Numbered from the stretch's first letter, positions 26,708 to 37,633 are shown. The stretch: DNA of 61,465 bases from Gulosibacter massiliensis (GCA_945949175.1 CAMFDU010000003.1:1-61465), one strand, 5' to 3'. Made by a program: numbers and translations. Notes: generated by a model not told the origin, from the letters alone.

Positions 26708-27267
26708 CTTTAAAGAGTGCTCCTGCGGACCGTGAGATGACAGGGCCGTTCGATGTGTCTGAGGTAAGCGCCGTGCAACCGTTCATCGACCTCGGTGCCA
26801 TTAAGGTGACGCCCCGAACTGGTTTGCAATTGCGACTAGACATCGAAGAGTCAACCAAACGATTGGTCGCTGCGACGTTCGAGATTGACGGTTCGACCCT
26901 GCAAGTTCAGGTCTTTGCGGCACCACGTAGCGAAGGATTGTGGAATGAAATCAGGGAGCAAGTTGCGGCGCAGGTTGTCAAACAGGGTGGTACATCGGAA
27001 CACGTCGTCGGCCCATTTGGCCCAGAGGTTCGGGCTACAGTTCTGACTGCAGACGCTACGACTCGACCGATCCGATTCGTCGGGGTGGATGGCCCAACGT
27101 GGTTCCTGCGCGGGGTGATTTCTGGACCCGCGGCCGACCTCGGTTCGAGCGCGACGGCGATTGAAGATTTGTTCCGAAGCATTGTCGTTAATCGGGGCGC
27201 CGAGCCTCTGCCCCCGCGCGAGTTGCTCACACTCCGTGTTCCTCCACAGCCAGGCACGATCGCATGA
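26704..27267 (+). CDS. DUF3710 protein
   Basis: 187-residue soluble protein of DUF3710, uncharacterised, always near dut in actinobacteria. The conserved blocks [40 protein letters not shown] and [18 protein letters not shown] are present. ATG start overlaps the dut stop, and its own stop overlaps the DUF3159 start, so the three genes are translationally coupled. No catalytic motif is recognised. Confidence 0.92.
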   Translation: MTLKSAPADREMTGPFDVSEVSAVQPFIDLGAIKVTPRTGLQLRLDIEESTKRLVAATFEIDGSTLQVQVFAAPRSEGLWNEIREQVAAQVVKQGGTSEHVVGPFGPEVRATVLTADATTRPIRFVGVDGPTWFLRGVISGPAADLGSSATAIEDLFRSIVVNRGAEPLPPRELLTLRVPPQPGTIA

Positions 27268-27926
27268 CGAAGCCACTCGGCGAATCAGTGTCGAAGTCCG
27301 CGCTCGCTTCTCTGGTTGCCAGCGAAAAATTGACGGGGGCGAGTCTTTTTAGCGCAATCGGAGGAACTCGCGGAGTCATCGAATCAACGGCACCGGGTTT
27401 CTTGTTCCTCGTGGTGTTCACGGTGACGGGCGAACTTTTTCCCTCAGTGATTGCGCCGGTGATTGTCGCAATCGCAATTCTGTTCGCGCGACTCGTGCAA
27501 CGACTTCCCGTGCTGCCGGCTATTTCCGGAGGCATCGGAATTGTGTTGAGTGCGGGGTTTGCGTTGTGGACGGGGCGCGCAGAGGACAACTTCGTCGGCG
27601 GATTCATCATCAACGCGGTCTCGATGACCGTAATGTTGGTGTCAATTTTGTTTCGACGACCGCTGATCGGGATCATTACCAACATTTTGGTTTCAGAGAA
27701 TCCTGCTCACACGAGCGCAATCGTCCGTCGCGCTGCGTATCTCGCAACAGTGGCGTGGGCGTGCTTCTTTGGACTGCGACTCGCAGTCCAAGTCCCGCTC
27801 TACCTGACACAGGCAACTGCGGCGTTGGCGGCAACAAAACTGCTCATGGGCCTACCGTTGTATGCCGGACTGTTGTGGGTGACGTGGTTGATGATGCGTT
27901 CCGCCCTCGCCTCGGCTGCCCGCTAG
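27264..27926 (+). CDS. DUF3159 membrane protein
   Basis: 220-residue polytopic membrane protein (about five or six helices; for example residues 45-65, 75-92, 100-118, 165-185 and 198-215). The family is actinobacterial and part of the dut-DUF3710 locus. Conserved features include GGTRGVIESTAPGFLFLV near the N-terminus and RAAYLATVAWACFFGLRLAVQVPLY near the C-terminus. Starts with ATG overlapping the DUF3710 stop. Function unknown; septation-protein-A-like folds have been suggested for this family, but I cannot test this here. Confidence 0.9.
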   Translation: MTKPLGESVSKSALASLVASEKLTGASLFSAIGGTRGVIESTAPGFLFLVVFTVTGELFPSVIAPVIVAIAILFARLVQRLPVLPAISGGIGIVLSAGFALWTGRAEDNFVGGFIINAVSMTVMLVSILFRRPLIGIITNILVSENPAHTSAIVRRAAYLATVAWACFFGLRLAVQVPLYLTQATAALAATKLLMGLPLYAGLLWVTWLMMRSALASAAR

Positions 27927-27981
27927 GCACAACGCTCTGGATTAGGATGGGGGAGTTGTCCCTCGTGAGGAGTAGTTTGCT

Positions 27982-30657
27982 GTGAGCATTGATTCGTTTG
28001 GTTCCAAGGCGACACTGTCCGTCGAGGGCCGTGATTACACGATTTATCGTCTTGACGCAGTTGAGGGCCACGCCCGTCTCCCATATAGCCTAAAAATCCT
28101 TCTGGAAAACCTTCTTCGCACCGAGGATGGCGCGAACATCACAGCCTCCCAAATTCGTGCACTTGGCAACTGGGATGCAAACGCCGAACCAGACACCGAG
28201 ATTCAATTCACTCCAGCACGCGTTGTCATGCAGGACTTCACCGGAGTCCCCTGCATCGTCGATCTCGCAACTATGCGTGAAGCCGTCGCAGAGCTCGGCG
28301 GTGACCCAGAGAAAATTAATCCGCTCGCGCCTGCCGAACTCGTCATCGACCACTCGGTTATAGCCGATCTGTTTGGGCGCGAGGACGCGTTTGAGCGCAA
28401 TGTCGAGATTGAATACGAGCGAAATGGTGAACGCTATCAATTCCTCCGCTGGGGGCAGACCGCGTTCGACAACTTCAAGGTTGTCCCACCCGGGACAGGA
28501 ATCGTGCACCAGGTCAACATCGAGAACCTTGCCAAGGTGGTTTACACGCGCGATGTTGGCGGTGAGAACATTGCGTTCCCCGACACGTGTGTGGGTACCG
28601 ACTCGCACACGACAATGGTCAATGGACTCGGTGTACTCGGTTGGGGTGTCGGTGGAATCGAAGCCGAAGCAGCGATGCTCGGTCAGCCTGTCTCGATGTT
28701 GATTCCTCGAGTCGTGGGCTTCAAACTTTCGGGGGATATCCCCTCGGGGATCACGGCGACGGATGTCGTCCTTACGATTACCGAGATGCTTCGCAAGCAC
28801 GGCGTAGTTGGCAAGTTCGTTGAGTTCTATGGCAACGGTGTCGGACAAGTTCCGCTGGCAAACCGTGCGACTATCGGAAACATGAGCCCGGAGTTCGGTT
28901 CTACCGCTGCGATGTTCCCCGTCGACCAGGTCACGATCGACTATCTAAAGCTCACGGGCCGATCCGCAGAAACCGTGTCTCTCGTCGAGGCATACGCCAA
29001 GGCTCAGGGGCTTTGGCACAACCCCGAAATCGAACCCATTTTCTCTGAGTATCTCGAGCTCGACCTCGGAACAGTTGTTCCGTCGATTGCTGGCCCAAAA
29101 CGTCCGCAAGATCGCATCGAATTAGACAAAGCTAAAGAGGCGTTTGCGAAAGACCTCGCCGTCTTTGGAGCAGGTACGGCCGCCGATGTCTCGATGGACG
29201 GCGAACGCTTCACTGTTGACAACGGTCACGTGGCCATCGCCGCGATTACGTCGTGCACCAACACGTCTAATCCATCGGTCATGCTCGCTGCAGGACTCCT
29301 TGCTCGAAATGCGGTGGCCAAAGGCCTCGTGTCGAAGCCTTGGGTCAAGACCACACTGGCGCCCGGTTCCAAGGTCGTGACGGACTATTACGAGAAGGCT
29401 GGCCTCATGGACGACCTCGAGGCGTTGGGTTTTTATCTCGTTGGTTATGGCTGTACGACATGCATCGGAAACTCAGGGCCGCTCCCCGCAGAGATATCCG
29501 CCGCGGTCAATGACAACGATCTTGCGGTCACCGCCGTCCTGTCTGGGAACCGCAATTTCGAGGGTCGAATCAACCCTGACGTAAAAATGAATTATCTTGC
29601 GTCGCCTCCATTGGTCATTGCTTATGCTCTCGCAGGCACAATGAACTTCGATTTCGAGACGGAAGCTCTCGGACAAGATATGGACGGGCACGAAGTGTAC
29701 CTCGCTGACATTTGGCCCTCGGCCGCAGAGGTGCAAAAGACCATCGACTCATCGATTGACACCGAGATGTTTGTTCGACAGTACGCGTCGGTGTTCGATG
29801 GGGACGATCGCTGGAAGTCGATTCCGACGCCGATCGGCAACGTGTTTGAGTGGGATGCGAAATCGACTTATGTCCGGAAGCCCCCGTACTTCGACGGGAT
29901 GACCATTGCGACATCGCCCGTTTCCGACATCTCTGGAGCCCGCGTGCTTGCCCTGCTCGGTGACTCGGTGACGACAGACCACATCTCGCCGGCTGGATCG
30001 ATCAAGGCGGATACGCCAGCAGGAAAGTACCTTCAGGAGAACGGCGTCGATCGGAGCGACTTCAACTCGTATGGGTCCCGCCGCGGAAATCACGAAGTTA
30101 TGATTCGTGGAACTTTTGCGAACATTCGCCTCAAGAACCAGCTCTTGGATGGCGTTGAGGGTGGTTATACGCGTGACTTCACCACGGACAACGGCGAGCA
30201 ATCATTCATTTATGACGCTTCTCAGAACTATCAGCGAGCGGGAACACCACTCGTCATCCTGGCCGGGAAAGAGTACGGTTCCGGTTCCAGCCGAGACTGG
30301 GCCGCTAAGGGAACAAGTCTGCTGGGAGTCAAGGCTGTAATCGCGGAATCATTCGAACGAATTCACCGTTCGAACCTCATTGGTATGGGCGTTATTCCGC
30401 TTCAGTACCCGACTGGACACAACGCCGAAACGCTCGGACTCACGGGTAAGGAAGAGTTGTCGTTCACGGGTATCGAGGAACTTAACACAGGTTCCACGCC
30501 CCGCACGGTCCGCGTGGTGGCTTCGCCGACCGAGCACTCAACGCCTGGCGCCAAGGTGATCGAATTCGACGCGGTGGTTCGCATCGACACCCCGGGCGAA
30601 GCGGACTATTACCGAAACGGTGGCATTCTCCAGTACGTTCTTCGATCGCTCCTGTAG
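27982..30657 (+). CDS. acnA: Aconitate hydratase
   Basis: 891-residue TCA-cycle enzyme (citrate to isocitrate) of the AcnA/IRP type. Iron-sulfur ligands are the Cys in [12 protein letters not shown] and the pair in [14 protein letters not shown]; the swivel domain has [13 protein letters not shown] and [16 protein letters not shown] start with AGGAG about 10 bases upstream. A TAGGAT in the 55-base spacer after DUF3159 may be its own -10. The dxs ATG follows after 6 bases, so the two are probably co-transcribed. In relatives, potassium-uptake and RNA-methyltransferase genes usually separate it from DUF3159. Confidence 0.97.
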   Translation: MSIDSFGSKATLSVEGRDYTIYRLDAVEGHARLPYSLKILLENLLRTEDGANITASQIRALGNWDANAEPDTEIQFTPARVVMQDFTGVPCIVDLATMREAVAELGGDPEKINPLAPAELVIDHSVIADLFGREDAFERNVEIEYERNGERYQFLRWGQTAFDNFKVVPPGTGIVHQVNIENLAKVVYTRDVGGENIAFPDTCVGTDSHTTMVNGLGVLGWGVGGIEAEAAMLGQPVSMLIPRVVGFKLSGDIPSGITATDVVLTITEMLRKHGVVGKFVEFYGNGVGQVPLANRATIGNMSPEFGSTAAMFPVDQVTIDYLKLTGRSAETVSLVEAYAKAQGLWHNPEIEPIFSEYLELDLGTVVPSIAGPKRPQDRIELDKAKEAFAKDLAVFGAGTAADVSMDGERFTVDNGHVAIAAITSCTNTSNPSVMLAAGLLARNAVAKGLVSKPWVKTTLAPGSKVVTDYYEKAGLMDDLEALGFYLVGYGCTTCIGNSGPLPAEISAAVNDNDLAVTAVLSGNRNFEGRINPDVKMNYLASPPLVIAYALAGTMNFDFETEALGQDMDGHEVYLADIWPSAAEVQKTIDSSIDTEMFVRQYASVFDGDDRWKSIPTPIGNVFEWDAKSTYVRKPPYFDGMTIATSPVSDISGARVLALLGDSVTTDHISPAGSIKADTPAGKYLQENGVDRSDFNSYGSRRGNHEVMIRGTFANIRLKNQLLDGVEGGYTRDFTTDNGEQSFIYDASQNYQRAGTPLVILAGKEYGSGSSRDWAAKGTSLLGVKAVIAESFERIHRSNLIGMGVIPLQYPTGHNAETLGLTGKEELSFTGIEELNTGSTPRTVRVVASPTEHSTPGAKVIEFDAVVRIDTPGEADYYRNGGILQYVLRSLL

Positions 30658-30663
30658 GCCGTC

Positions 30664-32565
30664 ATGTATTTGTCAACGATCTCTTCGCCCAGCGACGTCA
30701 AGAAATTGACGTTGGCAGAGTGTGAAAAACTCGCCATCGAGATTCGTGAGTTCCTCATCGATTCGGTGTCGCTGACTGGCGGTCACCTCGGGCCGAATCT
30801 TGGTGTGGTCGAATTGACGTTGGGGATTCATCGTGTGTTCGATTCTCCGAACGATCCCATCATCTGGGATACGGGGCACCAGTCATACGTTCACAAAATT
30901 TTGACCGGACGCCGCGACTTCTCTCGTCTGCGTGAGGCGGGTGGACTGGCGGGCTACCCACAGCGTTCTGAATCGGTTCACGACATCGTGGAATCTAGTC
31001 ACGCATCCAGCTCACTGTCGTGGGCGGATGGGATTTCGAAAGCTTATGAGATGACGGGGCAGTCGGACCGGCACGTCATCGCGGTAATTGGCGACGGAGC
31101 GTTGACGGGCGGAATGACGTGGGAGGCCCTCAACAACATCTCGCACGACAACTCGCGCCGACTCATTCTCGTCGTCAATGACAACGGTCGTTCGTACGCG
31201 CCAACCATCGGTGGTGTGGCACGGTTTTTGACGGATGTGCGCACGCGACCGTCGTATCGAACCCTTCATCGGGTTTCGTGGGCAATCACCAAACGACTGG
31301 GCGGACCCGCACGTGCGGTTTATCGAGGAATACGCGGTGGGATCCATGGGTTTCTTTCGAGATTTACGAACAATGAAGCGTTGTACTCGAACCTCGACAT
31401 CAAGTACATCGGGCCCATCGACGGCCACAACATTCGGGATGTCCAACGGGCATTAGAACAGGCCAAAGATTATGGCAGCCCTGTCATTGTTCACGTCATT
31501 ACCGAAAAAGGCAGAGGCTACGAGCCTGCCCGCCTCAACGAAGCCGACCAGTTCCACGCAATCGGCGCGTTCGACCCCGTCACAGGCGAAGAAAACGGTG
31601 GCGGCGGGCAGTCCTGGACCACAGTGTTTGCTGACGAACTAGTCGAGTTAGCTCGACGGGACGACACAATCGTAGGAATCACGGCGGCAATGCTGCGACC
31701 GACGGGTCTTTCCGCAATGGCGGAAGTTTTCCCCGATCGCGTCTTTGATGTCGGTATCGCAGAGCAACACGCAACGACGAGTGCAGCAGGGATGGCATTT
31801 GGCGGACTGCACCCGGTAGTCGCTGTCTATGCGACCTTCATGGGTCGAGCTTTCGACCAGGTACTCATGGACGTCGCACTCCACAAGGCAGGGGTGACCT
31901 TCGTACTCGACCGCTCAGGCGTAACGGGTCCGGATGGCGCGTCGCACCACGGTATGTGGGATCTGGCGATGTTGCAGATTGTCCCCGGTATTCGGATAGC
32001 GGCCCCCCGTGATGCCTTGACGCTGCGCGAAGAGTTGGGCGAAGCAGTCGGCATCAAGGATGGTCCATCCGTCGTGCGTTTCCCGAAGGGAAACGTGGTG
32101 GAGAGCATTCCTGCACTCAGGCGAATGGGTGACGGAGTCGACATACTTCGCGAGGACGCTTCTCACGATGTTCTACTTGTTGCCGTCGGGGCAATGGCTA
32201 CTCTTGCGCTCGACGTAGCGAAACGTCTTGACGACGCGGGGATTGGCTCCACCGTCGTCGACCCGCGCTGGGTGATTCCCGTCGCGTCGTCGATAGTTGA
32301 TTTCGCGCGTGACCATCGGATTGTGGTGTCCATAGAGGACGGCATTCGCGTCGGTGGGGTCGGTACCCGGATTCGTCAAGAGCTTCGACACGCTGGCGTC
32401 GACACCGGAGTTGACGAACTGGGACTACCGGACGAGTTCCTCGAGCACGACACACGAGGGAACATCCTCGCGCGAGTAGGGCTGACATCCGATGCGATTG
32501 CGGCCAAGATCATTAATCAACTCAGCGGCACGGTGGTTCCGAAAGGGAAACCAAAGAGGCGTTAG
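30664..32565 (+). CDS. dxs: 1-deoxy-D-xylulose-5-phosphate synthase
   Basis: 633-residue thiamine-diphosphate enzyme that condenses pyruvate and glyceraldehyde-3-phosphate, the first step of the MEP isoprenoid route and a source for thiamine. GGHLGPNLGVVELT and the ThDP/metal motif GDGALTGGMTWEALNN are in the N-terminal domain; the central domain has DRSGVTGPDGASHHGMWD. Start MYLSTISSPSDVKKL fits the family; the upstream ribosome site is weak, consistent with coupling to acnA. Stop overlaps fadB by 4 bases (TTAG). Confidence 0.97.
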   Translation: MYLSTISSPSDVKKLTLAECEKLAIEIREFLIDSVSLTGGHLGPNLGVVELTLGIHRVFDSPNDPIIWDTGHQSYVHKILTGRRDFSRLREAGGLAGYPQRSESVHDIVESSHASSSLSWADGISKAYEMTGQSDRHVIAVIGDGALTGGMTWEALNNISHDNSRRLILVVNDNGRSYAPTIGGVARFLTDVRTRPSYRTLHRVSWAITKRLGGPARAVYRGIRGGIHGFLSRFTNNEALYSNLDIKYIGPIDGHNIRDVQRALEQAKDYGSPVIVHVITEKGRGYEPARLNEADQFHAIGAFDPVTGEENGGGGQSWTTVFADELVELARRDDTIVGITAAMLRPTGLSAMAEVFPDRVFDVGIAEQHATTSAAGMAFGGLHPVVAVYATFMGRAFDQVLMDVALHKAGVTFVLDRSGVTGPDGASHHGMWDLAMLQIVPGIRIAAPRDALTLREELGEAVGIKDGPSVVRFPKGNVVESIPALRRMGDGVDILREDASHDVLLVAVGAMATLALDVAKRLDDAGIGSTVVDPRWVIPVASSIVDFARDHRIVVSIEDGIRVGGVGTRIRQELRHAGVDTGVDELGLPDEFLEHDTRGNILARVGLTSDAIAAKIINQLSGTVVPKGKPKRR

Positions 32566-34586
32566 ACGAAGTTTAGCGTCGGGTGAAAGAGTCCACCCGC
32601 GGCTCGCTCGCTCGCTCCACATGAGTCTAGGTATGGCGTCACACCACCAATCGCCGCCGGCCAACCGGCGCCATTGATCATGCAGAGATCGATGTCGGCA
32701 ATGTTTGCGACGACGTCGGCTTCGATCATCAGTCGAACCTCGCGAGCAAGGGCATCGACCACGGTGTTGTGAATCTCAGCGCTTGAGAGGGTTCGACACG
32801 CTTGAGTCAATGCGGCGAGGTCATCACTCAACGAGTTGGACGCCGGCGCGGCTGTGACGGTGCGCAATGCGTTCCCGACAAAGAAGCGCTCTGGAGCACT
32901 TGCGTAGAGCGACTCCAACATCGAGAGAGATACCGTTCGACCAATCAAATCGATGAGAGCAAATGGGGACATCGGCAATCTAAGCGGCTCGAGGGCTGTA
33001 GCTATGGCGTCGGGTGACACCCCACTTTCGGCCAAGCGCAATGATTCGCCCAGGAACGTCGACAGCAATCGATTGACCACGAATCCAGGCTGGTCGGCGA
33101 CAACGACCGGTGTCTTTCCGAGAGACTGCGCTACTGAGATTGCTGTCGCGAGCGTCTCGTCCGCTTGAAGACTGCTACGCACAACCTCCACCAGCTTCAT
33201 TGCGGTGATGGGGTTGAAGAAGTGAATGCCAGTGATTCTTTCGGGGTGCGTTGTGAACGAGGCCATCGCCTCGATGGACAGTGACGAGGTGTTGGACGCA
33301 ATGATGCACGTCGCGGGAACAACGGCTTCCACTGCCGTGAGTACATCTTTCTTGACCGAGAGGTCCTCAAAAACCGCCTCGATCACCAGATCGCACTGAG
33401 CGAAATCCGCGAACGACAGCGTTGTCGCGATGCGTGAAAGAATCACAGATTGGGCATCCGCGGTTAGTGTGCCTTTGGCAACCCGAGCGTCAAGCCAAGC
33501 GCTAACTCGTTCTCGAGCAGCGTCCAACTTGTCCTGGCTAATGTCTGTGACGATGACTGTTCCATCCAGTGATTCCGCGAAAGCGAGGGCAATCTGACTT
33601 GCCATTAGGCCAGCGCCGACCACGCCAACTCGCCCGATTTGACGTGGTGGAACAGAAGGTGTGCCTCGTGGCGTCTTGTGCGCTGCACTGGTGACGCGAA
33701 ACGCATACAGCCTGCATCGAAACTCTATAGACGTCATGAGGTCGGCGAGTGCGGCATCTTCTGCTTCAAAGGATTCACGTTGAGTCGCCTCGAGAGAATA
33801 ATGAAGAATTCGCTTCATGTGTGTAAGTGCGTCGATAGGGTTCCCGACACGGGCAGCGAAACGGTCGAGAGTGGCGTCAATCAATTTGCCGGCAACTGCG
33901 ACGTTGACCGTGTGGCGTGATCGATTGAGATTTGGCATCGAGTCGACAACAACGAGGGCGCCCTCTACTGCGTCGGACACAACCGCATCGACTATTCCGC
34001 GTTCGAGGGCTTCAGAAGGCGTCAGAGTTTTTCCGGCAATAGCGTTGTCGACCATCACATAGAGTGCCGACTCAACCCCGATCAACTGAGGCAGCAGGGT
34101 CGCGCCACCCCACCCGGGGATCAGTCCGAGTCCGATTTCCGGTAGTCCGAGCGAAATCGGGCCGTCGTGAGCGATGCGATGGGTACAGTGCAGCGCAAGC
34201 TCTAGGCCCCCACCAAGGGCAGTGCCGTTTATTGCGGCGATTGTCGGAATTCCAAGGTTGGCCAACTTTGACAAAACTCGGTGGCCTTCTTGTGCGAGTT
34301 GCAGGGCATCGCCGTAATGCCGAGGTGTTGCGAGGGTATCGAGATTTGCGCCCGCACAGAACGTCTTGCCGTTGCCCGTCACGATGAGCGCAGCGAAAGG
34401 ACTTGCACGCGAAGCAATATCGTCGAGCGCTTCCCCCAGTCGCGCGAGACCCAGGGGACCGAGGGTCGCTGGACGCCGATCATCGTGATTGGTCAGCGTC
34501 AAGATGCCGACAGGTCTGCCGCCTGGGCTAAGGGCTTCGGTCAACTCGGCAAACACGGGAAACTCTTCCAAGGGGTAATCAATCAT
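32562..34586 (-). CDS. fadB: Fatty-acid oxidation multifunctional protein (enoyl-CoA hydratase / 3-hydroxyacyl-CoA dehydrogenase)
   Basis: 674-residue enzyme for the hydration and NAD+-oxidation steps of beta-oxidation. The crotonase domain (about 1-290) has the oxyanion segments NGKTFCAGANLD and GTALGGGLELAL and the catalytic GLPEIGLGLIPGWGG. The dehydrogenase part has VGVVGAGLMASQIALAF (NAD binding) and ASNTSSLSIEAMA...HFFNP with the catalytic His. ATG at 34586 overlaps the fadA stop (ATGA), so the thiolase gene is upstream in the same operon. The two enzymes presumably form the alpha2beta2 complex. Confidence 0.95.
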   Translation of the reverse strand: MIDYPLEEFPVFAELTEALSPGGRPVGILTLTNHDDRRPATLGPLGLARLGEALDDIASRASPFAALIVTGNGKTFCAGANLDTLATPRHYGDALQLAQEGHRVLSKLANLGIPTIAAINGTALGGGLELALHCTHRIAHDGPISLGLPEIGLGLIPGWGGATLLPQLIGVESALYVMVDNAIAGKTLTPSEALERGIVDAVVSDAVEGALVVVDSMPNLNRSRHTVNVAVAGKLIDATLDRFAARVGNPIDALTHMKRILHYSLEATQRESFEAEDAALADLMTSIEFRCRLYAFRVTSAAHKTPRGTPSVPPRQIGRVGVVGAGLMASQIALAFAESLDGTVIVTDISQDKLDAARERVSAWLDARVAKGTLTADAQSVILSRIATTLSFADFAQCDLVIEAVFEDLSVKKDVLTAVEAVVPATCIIASNTSSLSIEAMASFTTHPERITGIHFFNPITAMKLVEVVRSSLQADETLATAISVAQSLGKTPVVVADQPGFVVNRLLSTFLGESLRLAESGVSPDAIATALEPLRLPMSPFALIDLIGRTVSLSMLESLYASAPERFFVGNALRTVTAAPASNSLSDDLAALTQACRTLSSAEIHNTVVDALAREVRLMIEADVVANIADIDLCMINGAGWPAAIGGVTPYLDSCGASERAAGGLFHPTLNFV

Positions 34587-35755
34587 TTGCGGAAGTGGGG
34601 GTTTTCCCAGACAATTGTGCCGCCTTGACCTAAGCCGACGCACATCGTTGTTATGCCGTATCGAATCGAATGGTCAGCGTCGAATTGCGCAGCAAGTTGA
34701 ATCGCGAGGCGAACCCCCGAACTGGCGAGAGGGTGACCAAAAGCAATGGCGCCTCCCCATGGGTTTAGTTTCTCAGAGGTCTGGTCGATAGCGAAGTGGT
34801 CAGTGAATGCTAGGACCTGAACGGCGAACGCTTCGTTGATTTCAATCGCGCCGATATCCGAGATGGTGAGGCCGGCCTTTGCGAGAGCCTTCTCTGTAGC
34901 AGGAATTGGGCCAAGGCCCATTTCATCGGGTGAGACACCCGCGAACGCGTAAGAGACAAGTCTCATCTTTGGTTTTAGCCCAAATCGAGTTACAGCGTTT
35001 GTGCCAGCCAAAAGTGACATGGTTGCGCCATCGGTAAGCGGAGAAGCATTTCCCGCCGTCACTCTGCCGTTTTCGCGAAACGGAGTACCAAGAGAGGCTA
35101 AAGAATCGAGTGTTGTGCTGGGTCGAAGCTGTTCGTCGGTGTCCGCAACACCGTTGCTCGTCTCGATGACGACGAGGTCGGGTTGAATGAGGCCCGCGTC
35201 ATAGGCGGCCGCAGCTCGACGTTGACTTTGCTCTGCGTAAGCGTCGGTTCGACTCTTTGTAATTGCGGGAAGGTTGTCATGGAGTATTTCAGCGGTAAAG
35301 CCCATCGCTAGCGACTCGTCAGTCAATAATCCCATTGAGAGCATCGCTGGGTTTGCTTTCAACGCGAACTGCATCGGATAGTGGCCCATGTGTTCAACTC
35401 CGCCGGCAATCGCGATGTCAATCTGCCCCCAACCGATTCCCGATCCCAGAGTGGTCATGGACGTCATCCCGCCAGCACACATTCGATCAATCGCAAACCC
35501 TGGTACGGACGCGGGCAGTCCCGCCGCGAGTCCGACCGTTCGTCCCAAGGTCAGACCCTGCTCGCCTTCCTGAGTTGTGGCCGCAATGGCAACATCGTCG
35601 ATTTCTGCCAATGGAATCGACGCATTTCTGGTCAGAAGCCCGCGAAGCGTGTGTGTTGCGATGTCGTCGGCACGCATGTCGCGGTAAATTCCCTTTGCGC
35701 CTGCGCGACCAAAAGGGCTCCGCATTCCGTCAATGTAGAAAACGTCATTGGTCAC
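34583..35755 (-). CDS. fadA: Acetyl-CoA acyltransferase (thiolase)
   Basis: 390-residue degradative thiolase that cleaves 3-ketoacyl-CoA. The catalytic triad is seen in DRMCAGGMTS (acyl-accepting Cys), AIAFGHPLASSG (His) and MCVGLGQGG (Cys). GTG start with GGAGG 7 bases upstream, a strong site. It leads the fadA-fadB pair. The 40-base spacer to rnd leaves open co-transcription with rnd. Position next to rnd/DUF3000 is usual in Microbacteriaceae. Confidence 0.96.
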   Translation of the reverse strand: MTNDVFYIDGMRSPFGRAGAKGIYRDMRADDIATHTLRGLLTRNASIPLAEIDDVAIAATTQEGEQGLTLGRTVGLAAGLPASVPGFAIDRMCAGGMTSMTTLGSGIGWGQIDIAIAGGVEHMGHYPMQFALKANPAMLSMGLLTDESLAMGFTAEILHDNLPAITKSRTDAYAEQSQRRAAAAYDAGLIQPDLVVIETSNGVADTDEQLRPSTTLDSLASLGTPFRENGRVTAGNASPLTDGATMSLLAGTNAVTRFGLKPKMRLVSYAFAGVSPDEMGLGPIPATEKALAKAGLTISDIGAIEINEAFAVQVLAFTDHFAIDQTSEKLNPWGGAIAFGHPLASSGVRLAIQLAAQFDADHSIRYGITTMCVGLGQGGTIVWENPHFRK

Positions 35756-35795
35756 GCCGATACCTCCGCCGGTGGTTGTTCTTTTCGCGCCGACA

Positions 35796-37064
35796 TTACT
35801 CGTCGGTAACGGCCGCAGCGGTCAAGAACTCGGTGGGGTCCTCGGCCACGCGGACGAAGCATTTGCTCAGTTCAGAATGTAACAACTCTATTTGCCACTC
35901 ACGCGCCCCCGCATCGCGCAACCAGTGAGCGACAGAGGACGGCGTGAAATCGGCGGGCGGTTCGTAGCAAATTCGACGAATCATTTCGGGAAGAGCAAGA
36001 TTTTCGATAGGGATGGACATCTTCTCGGCAATTGTTGACATCGATTCGCGGACGCACACGAATCGAGCGTGCGCCTCGGGGTGACGATCTTTCCAATTTC
36101 GAGGCGTAGACAATCCGTTACCTCGGACTCTCATGGGCGGCAGATCATCAGTCGAGAGTCCACCTTCTACGGCGTCCCACCAGCGTCCCAACTCGCGTCT
36201 CGAAAACCGTCCGTTGAATTCCTTGATCGCAGCAAGCGCACCTCGCGAGCTCGGCAATCGAAATGCCGCCGCCACAATTGCGCGGTCGGGGATGATTCTG
36301 CCAGGCCCCGTGTCAATTGATTCGGCAAGTTGATCTCTGGCGATCCACAGTTCGCGTGCGACGGCGAGGTGCCTCGGCGTTGTCAGAGTCTGTAAGCCAG
36401 AGAGCCTCCGCCAGGGATCGGTTTTCGGCTCAGCGGGTTTCCAGAGCAACAAATTCGCAAACTCTTGTTCGGCGATATGAGTTTTCCCCGCAGCCTCGAG
36501 CACCGCAGCGAGTGCGTCTCGGAGATCTGGGAGTAGTTCTACGTCTAGTGCCGCGTAAACCAACCATTCTTGTGGAATCGGTCTGGTCGACCAGTCCGCG
36601 GCTGAATGCTCTTTTGCGAGGTGGAGTCCGAGCAATTCAGCGACCACGGAACCGAGACCTACTCGATGAAGTCCCGCGAGGCGAGAACCCAGCTCGGTAT
36701 CGAATAGCTTCGTCGGAATAAGCCCAACTTCGGCCAGGCAGGCCAGGTCTTGTGTCGCCGCGTGCAGAATCCATTCGTCTGTAGCGAGCAGTTCGCCAAG
36801 GCCAGCGAGGTCGTCGAAGGCAATGGGGTCGATGAGATGGGTACCGCCGCCCCGGCGACTAACTTGGATTAAATAGGCCCTAGAGGAATAGCGAAAACCG
36901 CTCGCCCGCTCGGCATCAACACCAAACGGGCCGGAACCAGAAGAGAGTTCCAGGATCGCGGCCGCAAGCGCGTCATTCGTGTCGATCACACGGGGAACAC
37001 GAGAGAGCGTCGCTAGTGGCAGGTCGACCGTGACTGTTTCCGGCGTCGTTGCGGCTTCGGACAT
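35796..37064 (-). CDS. rnd: Ribonuclease D family 3'-5' exonuclease with HRDC domain
   Basis: 422-residue DEDD-type exoribonuclease for 3' trimming of tRNA and structured RNA. Exo I is in FGVDAERASGFRY (Asp, Glu), Exo II in LHAATQDLACL, and Exo III in YAALDVELLPDL (Tyr/Asp). An HRDC domain follows at about 220-295. ATG at 37064 overlaps the DUF3000 stop (TGATG). The pair rnd-DUF3000 is conserved across actinobacteria next to dxs. Confidence 0.94.
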   Translation of the reverse strand: MSEAATTPETVTVDLPLATLSRVPRVIDTNDALAAAILELSSGSGPFGVDAERASGFRYSSRAYLIQVSRRGGGTHLIDPIAFDDLAGLGELLATDEWILHAATQDLACLAEVGLIPTKLFDTELGSRLAGLHRVGLGSVVAELLGLHLAKEHSAADWSTRPIPQEWLVYAALDVELLPDLRDALAAVLEAAGKTHIAEQEFANLLLWKPAEPKTDPWRRLSGLQTLTTPRHLAVARELWIARDQLAESIDTGPGRIIPDRAIVAAAFRLPSSRGALAAIKEFNGRFSRRELGRWWDAVEGGLSTDDLPPMRVRGNGLSTPRNWKDRHPEAHARFVCVRESMSTIAEKMSIPIENLALPEMIRRICYEPPADFTPSSVAHWLRDAGAREWQIELLHSELSKCFVRVAEDPTEFLTAAAVTDE

Positions 37065-37627
37065 CACACACCCATCGCGACAACACCGTCGGGAAGAATT
37101 TCGAACCCGGCAAGGTGTAAAACAAATCGAGCCCACGCCTCTGCGTGAGGTCTTCCGTCACTCGACGTAGGAGACCAGGATGCGCGAACCTCGATTTGTG
37201 ATCCGCGACCTTGGGATGCGAGATCTCCAAACCCAACCGACACAACGCGCGTGACGGTCGCAGAAGGATGTTCATACGACGCGCCAGCTAACATCAGCGA
37301 TTCAGTGAGCCACGACCACGCGACGTGCGCAAGCTCGTCGTGTCCTCCCATCAACGCCTCGATTGGGGATTGCGCAAAAATGATTACACGGCCTCGGCCT
37401 CCCCAGCCAGTGGGTTCACTAGGGTCATCGAGGAAAATTAGCCGACCGGTGCCTCGATCGTGCTTCCCTGGTCCCGCAGTAACATCTGCGGCGAATGCCA
37501 ACGCGCTGGGGGCGAGCCCTGTCGGTGCATCGATCGGGTGAACGTCGAGACCTTCTGGCCATTCAATCGCGGAGACAGAGGCGACGAGTTCCGCGAAGTA
37601 GGCGGGAGCTGACGATTCGGTGCCCAT
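37064..37627 (-). CDS. DUF3000 protein
   Basis: 187-residue protein of the actinobacterial DUF3000 family, function unknown. Recognisable blocks: GLAPSALAFAADV, GTGRLIFLDDPSEPTGWGG, and AWSWLTESL followed by TVTRVVSVGFGDL. ATG start with no ribosome site but TAGATT exactly 6 bases upstream, hence probably leaderless. Its stop overlaps the rnd start; the two are coupled. Confidence 0.92.
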   Translation of the reverse strand: MGTESSAPAYFAELVASVSAIEWPEGLDVHPIDAPTGLAPSALAFAADVTAGPGKHDRGTGRLIFLDDPSEPTGWGGRGRVIIFAQSPIEALMGGHDELAHVAWSWLTESLMLAGASYEHPSATVTRVVSVGFGDLASQGRGSQIEVRASWSPTSSDGRPHAEAWARFVLHLAGFEILPDGVVAMGV

Positions 37628-37633
37628 TCGACA

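Noticed and set aside
28090-28848. 252-codon open frame antisense to acnA
   Set aside because: Shadow of the conserved aconitase reading frame; no family features.
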